From the NCBI RefSeq assembly GCF_900115395.1, contig NZ_FOWE01000003.1:186001-250000 (forward strand): 64,000 bases of DNA, given 5' to 3'. Both the position numbers and the translations under genes were made by a program. Shown one piece after another: positions 18,410 to 26,737 of this stretch (its first letter is position 1; every line of letters begins with the position of its first letter). The notes beneath the pieces were generated by a model, which made no database searches, was not told where the DNA came from, and worked only from the letters and a program-made list of their open reading frames with translations. This DNA is from Geodermatophilus obscurus. GTDB lineage: Bacteria > Actinomycetota > Actinomycetes > Mycobacteriales > Geodermatophilaceae.

Positions 18410-19729
18410 GTGCGCATCTCGGTCATCGGCTGCGGCTACCTGGGCGCGGTGCACGCTGCGTCCATGGTCGAGCTCGGTCACGAGGTCGTGGGCGTCGACG
18501 TCGACGAGAAGCGGGTCGCCGCGCTCTGCGCCGCCCGGGCCCCCTTCTACGAGCCCGGCTTCGAGGACCTCCTGCAGCGCGCCCTGGCCACCGGCCGGCT
18601 CGGCTTCAGCACCGACGTCGCCGACGCGGCCGGCGCGCAGGTCCACTTCCTCTGCGTCGGCACGCCACAGAAGCACGGCGAGTACGCCGCCGACCTGCGC
18701 TACGTCGACGCCGCCGTCGAGTCGCTGCTGGCGGTGCTGCAGCCCGGCGAGGTGGTGGCCGGCAAGTCCACCGTCCCGGTGGGGACGGCGGCCCGGCTGG
18801 CCGACCTCGTCGGCGGCAAGGTGCCCGGTGCGCTGGTCGCCTGGAACCCCGAGTTCCTCCGCGAGGGGTTCGCCGTCCAGGACACCCTGCACCCCGACCG
18901 GCTGGTCTACGGGCTGCCCGCCGGCCCCGACGGCGGGACCGCCGAGCGGCTGCTCGACGAGGTCTACGCGCCGATCGTCGCCCGCGGGACGCCGAAGGTC
19001 GCCACCGACTACGCCACCGCCGAGATGGTCAAGACGGCCGCGAACAGCTTCCTGGCCACGAAGATCTCCTTCATCAACGCGATGGCCGAGCTGTGCGAGG
19101 CCACCGGCGCCGACGTCAAGCAGCTCGCCGACGCGATCGGCCACGACGACCGGATCGGCCGGCGGTTCCTCAACGCCGGCCTCGGGTTCGGCGGCGGCTG
19201 CCTGCCCAAGGACATCCGCGCGTTCATGGCGCGCGCCGGTGAGCTGGGCGCCGACCAGGCGCTGACGTTCCTGCGCGAGGTCGACAACATCAACATGCGC
19301 CGCCGCATCCGCATGGTCGAGCTGGCCCGCGAGGTGCTCGACGGCTCGCTGCTGGGCAAGCGGGTCGCCGTCCTGGGGGCGGCGTTCAAGCCCGACTCCG
19401 ACGACATCCGCGACTCCCCGGCCCTCAACGTGGCCGCCCAGCTGCAGCTGCAGGGCGCCGTCGTCCGGGTGACCGACCCCGCGGCGGTCGACAACGGCCG
19501 CCGCGAGTGGCCGCACCTGGACTTCGCCGCCACCCCCGAGGAGGCCGCGGAGCGGGCCAACGCCGTCCTGGTGCTCACCGAGTGGCGGCAGTACCGCGAG
19601 CTCGACCCCGTCGCCTTCGGGGAGGTCGTGGCCAGCCGGCGCGTCCTCGACGGGCGCAACGCCCTCGACCGCGAGGCCTGGACCGCAGCCGGGTGGACCT
19701 ACCGCGCGCTCGGCCGCCGCGCCGGGTAG
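18410..19729 (+). CDS. ugd: UDP-glucose 6-dehydrogenase
   Basis: 439 residues, usual for the family. N-terminal NAD-binding ISVIGCGYLGAVHA, central dimerisation helices with TAEMVKTAANSFLATKISFINAM, and the catalytic cysteine in GFGGGCLPKD (Cys at about 264). The C-terminal UDP-binding domain has GAAFKPDSDDIRDSP. It oxidises UDP-glucose to UDP-glucuronate in two NAD-dependent steps. GGGGAAGGGG precedes the GTG. The product could be used directly by a glycosyltransferase or pass to the UDP-glucuronate decarboxylase-like enzyme at 56111-57088. Confidence 0.93.
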   Translation: MRISVIGCGYLGAVHAASMVELGHEVVGVDVDEKRVAALCAARAPFYEPGFEDLLQRALATGRLGFSTDVADAAGAQVHFLCVGTPQKHGEYAADLRYVDAAVESLLAVLQPGEVVAGKSTVPVGTAARLADLVGGKVPGALVAWNPEFLREGFAVQDTLHPDRLVYGLPAGPDGGTAERLLDEVYAPIVARGTPKVATDYATAEMVKTAANSFLATKISFINAMAELCEATGADVKQLADAIGHDDRIGRRFLNAGLGFGGGCLPKDIRAFMARAGELGADQALTFLREVDNINMRRRIRMVELAREVLDGSLLGKRVAVLGAAFKPDSDDIRDSPALNVAAQLQLQGAVVRVTDPAAVDNGRREWPHLDFAATPEEAAERANAVLVLTEWRQYRELDPVAFGEVVASRRVLDGRNALDREAWTAAGWTYRALGRRAG

Positions 19730-19732
19730 CCG

Positions 19733-19750
19733 GCCGTCCCGGGGGACGGC
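19733..19750 (+). terminator. GC-rich hairpin after the UDP-glucose dehydrogenase gene
   Basis: GCCGTCC and GGACGGC pair around a CGGG loop, 3 bases after the stop codon. There is no T-run. Likely ends the ugd transcript. Confidence 0.5.
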
Positions 19751-19895
19751 GGGGCCGCCACGAGGTGCGCGCGGCCCCTCGGCGTGAGCAGGGCGGACGG
19801 CGTCCCACCCGTCCGGGTGACCTCGTCCGCCCCACCCGACCCGGGAGTGTGACCGGACGGTCACGTCCGGGCCGCTGCGTGCCGATGACCCGGGT

Positions 19896-20741
19896 GTGTG
19901 GACGTGGATCGTCGGCGGGTTCGCCGCGTGGGTGGTCGTCGCCGTGGCCTTCGGGGTCGTCCTGGGACGGGGTGTCCGGCTGGCCGACGAGCGGACGCCC
20001 GGCACCGGGGTGGAGCGGCCGCTGACCCCGCGGATCGCGCCCGCCGCACGGCCCGCGCGCCGCCGGGTGCCGCTGCCGCCGGTGGGCATCGCCCTGGCGT
20101 TCCTCGCGGTCGCGCTGGAGACCGTCGGCTACACGATGCGCCTGCGGGGCACCACGGGCCCGGCCGCCCACGCGATGTCGATGGACGCCCCGTGGTCGCT
20201 GCCGCGGGTCTACGTCGCCACGCTGTTCGCCGTCGCCGCGCTGTTCGCCGTCGCCGGTGCCGCGCGCAACCCCGGCCGCCGCACCTGGTGGCTCGCGGTC
20301 GGCGCGGTGACCGCCGGCATCGCGGTGGTCAAGGCCGGCAGCACCGTGCACGTCACCGTCATGGAGGCGCTCACCGCCGCCACGTCGTCCGCCGGTGCCG
20401 TGGCGATCAGCGCGCTGGGCGCGCTGCTCGTCCTGGCCGTGCTGGGCTTCATCAGCCGCGCCGAGCGCCGTGACCGGCGTCGCGTGCTGACCTCCCTGGG
20501 CCTCTACGCCACCGCTGCGGTCGGCCTGTCGGTGCTCCCCGGCCTGCTCAGCGGGCAGTGGGCGGCCATGGCGACCTTCGTGGAGGAGTCCGGCGAGGCG
20601 CTGGCCGGCGTCGCCGTCCTGGTGTCGGTCCTGGTCGGCGTCGCGCCGCGCCTGGTGCTGCCCCGCGCCTGGCTGCGCCGCCGCGACGACGCCCTCTCCC
20701 TCGACGCGCCGGTCGTCCGACTGCCCGTCGCGCAGGACTGA
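19896..20741 (+). CDS. Multi-pass membrane protein of unknown function
   Basis: 281 residues with about seven hydrophobic segments, the first right at the N-terminus (WIVGGFAAWVVVAVAFGVVLG), separated by basic loops (RPARRRVPLP, SRAERRDRRR). I recognise no family motif. GTG 19896 was chosen because it starts directly at the first helix. Overlapping GTG codons at 19894 and 19898 fall in other frames. It stands between the ugd gene and a GtrA-type glycosyltransferase, both envelope-related, but no operon link is evident since there are gaps of about 150 bases on each side. Confidence 0.6.
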   Translation: MWTWIVGGFAAWVVVAVAFGVVLGRGVRLADERTPGTGVERPLTPRIAPAARPARRRVPLPPVGIALAFLAVALETVGYTMRLRGTTGPAAHAMSMDAPWSLPRVYVATLFAVAALFAVAGAARNPGRRTWWLAVGAVTAGIAVVKAGSTVHVTVMEALTAATSSAGAVAISALGALLVLAVLGFISRAERRDRRRVLTSLGLYATAAVGLSVLPGLLSGQWAAMATFVEESGEALAGVAVLVSVLVGVAPRLVLPRAWLRRRDDALSLDAPVVRLPVAQD

Positions 20742-20892
20742 GCTCACGCGGCCCGCGGGGTCCCGCGCACGGACGGGTGGCCCCGCACTTGCCGTGACCC
20801 GGAGGGGAACGCATCCTCGACGGGCCGTCAGCGACCGACGGCGGGGCGCCCCGGGCAGGACCGGCGCCTCCCGGCCGCTCGCGAGGACACCG

Positions 20893-22131
20893 ATGCGCTC
20901 CCGACCTCCCCGGTACTTCCGTGCGACGGCGGACCTCTCCCCGCGGGTGGTCGTCCCGGGACCGGGAGCCGGGGCGCGGCCCCGCACGGCGGTCGACACC
21001 ACGATCATCGTCCCCACGTACAACGAGGCGGGGAACGTCGCGGCGCTGGTGGACCGGCTGGCAGCGGCGGTCGGCGACCGCGACGTCGAGGTGCTCTTCG
21101 TCGACGACAGCACCGACGACACCCCCGCCGAGATCCGCCGGGTGGCCGCGCGTGCGCCGCTGCCCGTCCGGCTGGTCCACCGGGAGGGCGAGGAGCGGGT
21201 CGGCGGGCTGGCCGGCGCGGTCACCGCCGGCATCCGCGCCTCGGACAGCGACTTCGTCCTCGTGATGGACGGGGACCTGCAGCACCCGCCCGAGATGGTC
21301 CCCGACCTGCGCGAGACCGCCGACGACGTCGACCTGGCCGTGGCCTCCCGCTACGGCGGGGACGGCGACTCCTCGGGGCTGGCCGGCACCTACCGGCGGT
21401 GGGTCTCCAGCGGCAGCACCGTGCTGGCCCAGGCGTGCTTCCCGCGGCGGGTCGGCCGGGTCTGCACCGACCCGATGACCGGCTTCTTCTGCTTCCGCAG
21501 GTCCGCCGTCGACACCGGCCGGCTGCGGCCCCGCGGGTTCAAGATCCTGCTGGAGATTCTGGCCCGGCACGACCTGCGGGTCCGCGAGGTGCCCTTCACC
21601 TTCGAGGACCGCCTGGCCGGGGAGAGCAAGGCCTCCTGGCGCAACGGGGTCCAGTTCGCCTACCAGATGCTGGGCCTGCGCATGGGGCGGATGACCCGGT
21701 TCGCGGCGGTCGGCGCGCTGGGCACGCTGGTGAACCTGGCGGTCATGGCCGGGCTCGTCGCCGCGCTGCCCGGTCTCTGGTACGTCCTCGCCGCCGTCGT
21801 CGCGGCCGAGGTCTCCATCCTGCACAACTTCGTCCTGCAGGAGCGCTTCGTCTTCCGCGACCTGCGCGACGGCGTCAACAGCCGGCGCCGCCGCCTGGCC
21901 CAGCACCTGGCGTTCAACAACGCCGAGGCGCTGCTCCGGTTGCCGTTCCTGGTCCTGCTGGTCGAGACGATGCACCTGTGGGCCCTGCTGGCCCAGGCCG
22001 TCACGCTCGGTGTGGCCTTCGTCGTGCGGTTCATCTTCGTCTCGCGGGTGGTCTACCGCGCACCCCGGCCCGGGGTCTCGCGGATCCCCGCGCGCCGGGC
22101 CCTGGGAGCCGGGTCGGGCCGCCGTCGCTGA
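20893..22131 (+). CDS. Dolichyl-phosphate-mannose-synthase-like GT2 fused to a GtrA membrane domain
   Basis: 412 residues. The N-terminal GT2 domain (about 35-265) has TTIIVPTYNEAGNVAALV, LFVDDSTDDT, the catalytic DGDLQHPPE and DPMTGFFCFRR. The C-terminal part (about 275-400) has four membrane helices of the GtrA type (MTRFAAVGALGTLVNLAVM, HNFVLQERFVF). Such proteins load a sugar from an NDP-sugar onto polyprenyl phosphate and may help flip it, supplying extracytoplasmic GT-C transferases. ATG 20893 with AGGAC upstream is preferred. GTG 20794 would add 33 basic, low-complexity residues. Confidence 0.88.
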   Translation: MRSRPPRYFRATADLSPRVVVPGPGAGARPRTAVDTTIIVPTYNEAGNVAALVDRLAAAVGDRDVEVLFVDDSTDDTPAEIRRVAARAPLPVRLVHREGEERVGGLAGAVTAGIRASDSDFVLVMDGDLQHPPEMVPDLRETADDVDLAVASRYGGDGDSSGLAGTYRRWVSSGSTVLAQACFPRRVGRVCTDPMTGFFCFRRSAVDTGRLRPRGFKILLEILARHDLRVREVPFTFEDRLAGESKASWRNGVQFAYQMLGLRMGRMTRFAAVGALGTLVNLAVMAGLVAALPGLWYVLAAVVAAEVSILHNFVLQERFVFRDLRDGVNSRRRRLAQHLAFNNAEALLRLPFLVLLVETMHLWALLAQAVTLGVAFVVRFIFVSRVVYRAPRPGVSRIPARRALGAGSGRRR

Positions 22132-22299
22132 CGGTCGACAGGTGTGAGCTTGCCCACACCCGGTCGCCTGACGACCACCCGGGCGACGTCCGGAACGGAC
22201 CGGTCCTCCCCGTCCTGTCGGGCTTTTGCGAGCCCTCCGCCGCCGTCGCGGCCTGCGGTGGGGGTCCGGGGAGGTCCGGGGAGGTCCTGGACTTCGTTG

Positions 22300-22328
22300 G
22301 TGACACAACGCAAGCGGTCACCTACCTT
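22300..22328 (+). promoter_or_regulatory. Promoter of the GH6 gene (GTGACA, 17 bp, TACCTT), probably leaderless
   Basis: GTGACA (22300-22305) matches TTGACA in five of six positions. TACCTT (22323-22328) fits TANNNT, and the spacer is 17 bases. The expected transcription start, 6-7 bases downstream, falls on the GTG at 22335. This is the best complete promoter match in the window. Confidence 0.6.
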
Positions 22329-22334
22329 CAGTGC

Positions 22335-23651
<1,317 letters not shown>

Positions 23652-23676
23652 CGCCGGCTCGCAGCACCCGCTCTCC

Positions 23677-23717
23677 CCAGGGGGGACGGGCCGTCCCGTG
23701 ACGGCCCGTCCCCCTGG
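23677..23717 (+). terminator. Strong hairpin terminator after the GH6 gene
   Basis: A stem of about 18 bp (right arm 23700-23717) with one bulged G and a CC-type loop, 25 bases after the stop. Very stable, no T-run. Confidence 0.75.
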
Positions 23718-23755
23718 TCGCGTCCGGGAGGGACCGGACCCGGCACCGGCGCACC

Positions 23756-23761
23756 TAGGCT
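23756..23761 (+). promoter_or_regulatory. -10 box (TAGGCT) for the FMN oxidase gene, probably leaderless
   Basis: CCTAGGCT lies 7 bases before the GTG at 23769, so the transcription start should fall at or one base before the start codon. TAGGCT is a common actinobacterial -10. No clear -35. Confidence 0.5.
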
Positions 23762-23768
23762 CGGCCCG

Positions 23769-24824
23769 GTGCTGGCACTGCTCACCGAGCTGCGGGACCG
23801 GGCGCGCACCGTGCTGCGGCCCGAGGTGTGGGAGTACTACGAGGCCGGGTCCGGCGACGAGGTGACCCTCGGCGAGGCCGAGGCCGCCTGGCGTGACTTC
23901 CGGCTCCGCCCCCGGGTCCTGCGCGACGTCTCCGGCGTCGACGTCGCCACCTCCCTGCTCGGGACGCGGCTGCGCTCGCCCTTCGTCGTCGCGCCGATGG
24001 CCTTCCACGCCCTGGCCACCCCCGACGGCGAGTGCGCCACCGTGCGCGGCGCCGGGGACGCCGGCTGCCTGACCGTCGTCTCGACCCGCGCCTCCCGCCC
24101 GCTCGAGGACGTCGCCGCGGCGGCGTCCGGGCCGTGGTGGTTCCAGGCCTACCTGATGCGGGACCGCGGCCTGACCGAGGCGCTGGTCCGGCGCGCCGCC
24201 GCGGCCGGCGCCGGCGCCGTGGTGCTGACCGTCGACACCCCCCACGTCGGCCGCAAGCAGCGTGTCGCCGGCGTGCGCATCGACGTCCCGGACGACGAGT
24301 ACCTGGTCAACCTGGCCCGTCACCTGGTGCTCGGGGCGGTGGGCCGGGAGTCGGCGGAGCAGGACCCGTCCATGACGCCGGACGTCGTCGCGCGGCTGGC
24401 GGAGGTCGGCGGCCTGCCGGTGGTGGTGAAGGGCGTGCTGCGCGGCGACGAGGCACTGCGCTGTGTCGAGGCCGGCGCGGCGGGGGTCGTCGTCTCCACC
24501 CACGGCGGCCGCCAGCTCGACCGCGCGCTGCCCAGCGCCCATGCCCTCGCCGACGTCGTCGCCGCCGTCGCCGGCCGCGTGCCGGTGCTCGTCGACGGCG
24601 GCATCCGGAGCGGGACCGACGCGCTGGTCGCGCTCGGGCTCGGGGCGGACGCCGTGCTGGTGGGCCGGCCGGTGCTGTGGGCGCTCGCCGCCGGGGGTGC
24701 GGCTGCCGTCACCTCGGTGCTGGAGGAGCTGGCGGGCGACCTGCGGCACGTGCTGGCCCTGGCCGGGGCGACCTCACCGGCCGACCTGGACCCGGGGACG
24801 GTGGTCGCCCGCCCCCGCCCGTGA
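23769..24824 (+). CDS. FMN-dependent alpha-hydroxy-acid oxidase/dehydrogenase
   Basis: 351 residues of the (S)-2-hydroxy-acid oxidase family (TIM barrel). It has an N-terminal WEYYEAGSGDE, FVVAPMAFHALA near the FMN, WFQAYLMRDR, the catalytic base in [14 protein letters not shown] (His near 244), and the phosphate-binding LVDGGIRSGTDALVALGLGADAVLVGRP. Members oxidise L-lactate, glycolate or similar acids. The exact substrate is not predictable. A second, longer family member is encoded at 43123-44439. It is a single-gene unit between a terminator and a gene-free region. Confidence 0.88.
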   Translation: MLALLTELRDRARTVLRPEVWEYYEAGSGDEVTLGEAEAAWRDFRLRPRVLRDVSGVDVATSLLGTRLRSPFVVAPMAFHALATPDGECATVRGAGDAGCLTVVSTRASRPLEDVAAAASGPWWFQAYLMRDRGLTEALVRRAAAAGAGAVVLTVDTPHVGRKQRVAGVRIDVPDDEYLVNLARHLVLGAVGRESAEQDPSMTPDVVARLAEVGGLPVVVKGVLRGDEALRCVEAGAAGVVVSTHGGRQLDRALPSAHALADVVAAVAGRVPVLVDGGIRSGTDALVALGLGADAVLVGRPVLWALAAGGAAAVTSVLEELAGDLRHVLALAGATSPADLDPGTVVARPRP

Positions 24825-25047
24825 CGCCCAAGGCGTCCGGGAACGCTCCTGTTCACGGTCAGTTGATCACGCTGCGTGGTCCAACCCCCGGCGTGTACGC
24901 ATATCACGGCGCAGGTGGTTGACGTCTCCCCGCCTGTGGACGAACAGTGCGGTCAGAAGCGGTACGGGGGAGTTCGCGGACGACCTCGTCGCCCGGACGG
25001 GGGGCGCCCGGGAGCGGACGGTAGCGGCGGGACGGGAGGTGGCGCTG
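24825..25047 (+). promoter_or_regulatory. Gene-free control region ahead of the repeat protein
   Basis: About 220 bases with lower GC than the surroundings (for example GTACGCATATCACGG at 24894-24908) and a TTGACG at 24919 that could serve as a -35. I see no convincing -10 at standard spacing, and no gene. Confidence 0.3.
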
Positions 25048-26586
25048 GTGCACGAGTGCGTCTCGTCACCCTCCGTCGTCCCCGCTGGTCGAACCGGACC
25101 CGTGTCGTGGGTTCGGCGGGCACTCCTCGTCCTCGCTCTCCTGGGGGCCGCGTGGGTGGCCGGTGTCGTGTCTGCGGGGTCCGCCGCCGCGCAGGCCCCG
25201 GGCGCCGCCCCCGTCGCGCCGCCCGCCGGGGCCGTGCCGCTCCACCCGCACGCAGTCGGGGACCACCGCGGTGACCCGGTCTCCTCCGGGTCCCATCCGC
25301 ACGGTGCGGCTCTGGGCGCCATCGAGCCCGGTGCCGCCGAGCCCCGGGGTGGCTCGCCGGACGGCGGCCCTCCCTCGGCCGGCGCGCAGGACCACGCGCC
25401 GACGCGGCCGTCCTCCGCTGTGCCAGCGGTCCCGCAGCACCCCTCCGTGCCCCCGGCCGCGGAGCCCTCGGACGTCGTGTCCCCCGAGGGCCCTCCCGCT
25501 GTCGAGGCGCCCGTGGTCGAGGCGCCCGTGGTCGAGGCGCCCGTGGTCGAGGCGCCCGTGGTCGAGGCGCCCGTGGTCGAGGCGCCCGTGGTCGAGGCGC
25601 CGGCGGTGGAGCCTCCGGTCACCGGCACCCCGACCGGCGAGACCCCGGCCGCGGAGCCGACGACGGCACCCGAGTCCCCGGCTGACCCGGCCGCGGAGCC
25701 GACGACGGCACCCGCGGACCCGGCGACGCCGGAGGACCCCGCGACCGGCGCCCCGGCGACCGGGGACCCGAAGACCGGGGACCCGAAGACCGGGGACCCG
25801 AAGACCGGGGACCCGGCGACCCAGGACCCGGCATCGACGCCGGTGACCGGGGACCCGGAGACCGGCGACTCCGCGACCGGCGACCCGAAGACCACTGACC
25901 CGAAGACCACTGACCCGAAGACCACTGACCCGAAGACCACTGACCCGAAGACCACTGACCCGAAGACCACTGACCCGAAGACCGAGGGCCCGGCGGCTCC
26001 CGCCACCGCAGCGGCGCCCCTGCCCGCCGAGGGGACTCTCACGCCTCCTGCCGCCGAGGTCAGCGGCCCGGTGGCGCCCGCTGCCGGCGGCGCGGTCCCT
26101 GCCGACACCGCACCCGCGCCCGGCGGGGAACCCCCTGCCCCGGCGCACCCCGGGGACGCCGACGCGTCCGCGGGAGAGCAGCCGGTACGCACCACCCCGG
26201 CCGCGGACCGGGACGCTCCCGTCGAGGCGGTGACCGTGCCCCCGCAGGCCGTCGACTCCGACGACGTCCCCGTCTCCCCGTCGCCCGTCCCGGCTCCCGC
26301 TCCGGCGGTCCCGGCGCCTCTGGTGCCGCACGCTCCGGTGCCGCACGCCCCGGTGCCGCCCGCCCCGGTGCCGCCCGCCCCGGTGTCGCCCGGCGCGCCC
26401 TCGGCGCACTCGTCCTCGTCCTCGGCCGCGTCCGGCTCGGGCGGCCAGGACGCGTGGGGCACCCCGGTGGCCGTCCTGCCCACCACCGCGATCGCACCGG
26501 TCTGCGGTGCCGCCGTCCTCTCCCGCTCCGGCGCCGCCGGCGCGGTCGTCGGCAGCGCCGACGAGCCGAGCGCCCGGCCCGACTGA
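25048..26586 (+). CDS. Secreted Pro/Thr/Ala-rich protein with three different pentapeptide repeat arrays
   Basis: 512 residues. A Sec signal peptide (RRALLVLALLGAAWVAGVV ... SAAAQA) at about 17-50 is followed by an entirely low-complexity, proline-rich chain. It contains VEAPV x6 plus one variant, TGDPK x3 plus variants, and TTDPK x6. All units are exactly 15 bp, so copy number can change without breaking frame. No folded domain, LPXTG motif or C-terminal anchor is visible. A Ser-rich tract (HSSSSSAASGSGG) comes near the end. GGGAGG lies 9 bases before GTG 25048. It resembles extended wall-spanning or O-glycosylated stalk segments. The gene precedes the exopolysaccharide trio, so a matrix or adhesin role is plausible but unproven. 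Confidence 0.75.
   Translation: MHECVSSPSVVPAGRTGPVSWVRRALLVLALLGAAWVAGVVSAGSAAAQAPGAAPVAPPAGAVPLHPHAVGDHRGDPVSSGSHPHGAALGAIEPGAAEPRGGSPDGGPPSAGAQDHAPTRPSSAVPAVPQHPSVPPAAEPSDVVSPEGPPAVEAPVVEAPVVEAPVVEAPVVEAPVVEAPVVEAPAVEPPVTGTPTGETPAAEPTTAPESPADPAAEPTTAPADPATPEDPATGAPATGDPKTGDPKTGDPKTGDPATQDPASTPVTGDPETGDSATGDPKTTDPKTTDPKTTDPKTTDPKTTDPKTTDPKTEGPAAPATAAAPLPAEGTLTPPAAEVSGPVAPAAGGAVPADTAPAPGGEPPAPAHPGDADASAGEQPVRTTPAADRDAPVEAVTVPPQAVDSDDVPVSPSPVPAPAPAVPAPLVPHAPVPHAPVPPAPVPPAPVSPGAPSAHSSSSSAASGSGGQDAWGTPVAVLPTTAIAPVCGAAVLSRSGAAGAVVGSADEPSARPD
25501..25605 (+). repeat. 15-bp tandem repeat (VEAPV), six exact units plus one variant
   Basis: Unit GTCGAGGCGCCCGTG starts at 25501 and repeats identically every 15 bases to 25590. 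A seventh unit ends GCG (VEAPA). It is in frame within the secreted protein. Confidence 0.9.
25759..25818 (+). repeat. 15-bp tandem repeat (TGDPK), three exact units plus one variant
   Basis: Unit ACCGGGGACCCGAAG begins at 25759, 25774 and 25789. The fourth copy ends GCG. In frame, separate in sequence from the VEAPV array. Confidence 0.85.
25891..25980 (+). repeat. 15-bp tandem repeat (TTDPK), six exact units
   Basis: Unit ACCACTGACCCGAAG is repeated six times without a single difference. ACT is a rare codon in this genome, so its identical use in all six copies points to recent slippage or unequal crossing-over. Confidence 0.9.
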
Positions 26587-26737
26587 CCCGCTTCTCCGAC
26601 CGGACCGCCGCGCCCTGATCCAGGAGCGCCCTCGGCCGGTCGTCCGCCGGCACGCCCGCCCCCCGCTGCTCGTCACCGGGGCGCCGCCGTGCCGAGCGAG
26701 TCCCCTCCGCTGCGCCACTCCGAGGACCCCGAGGACC

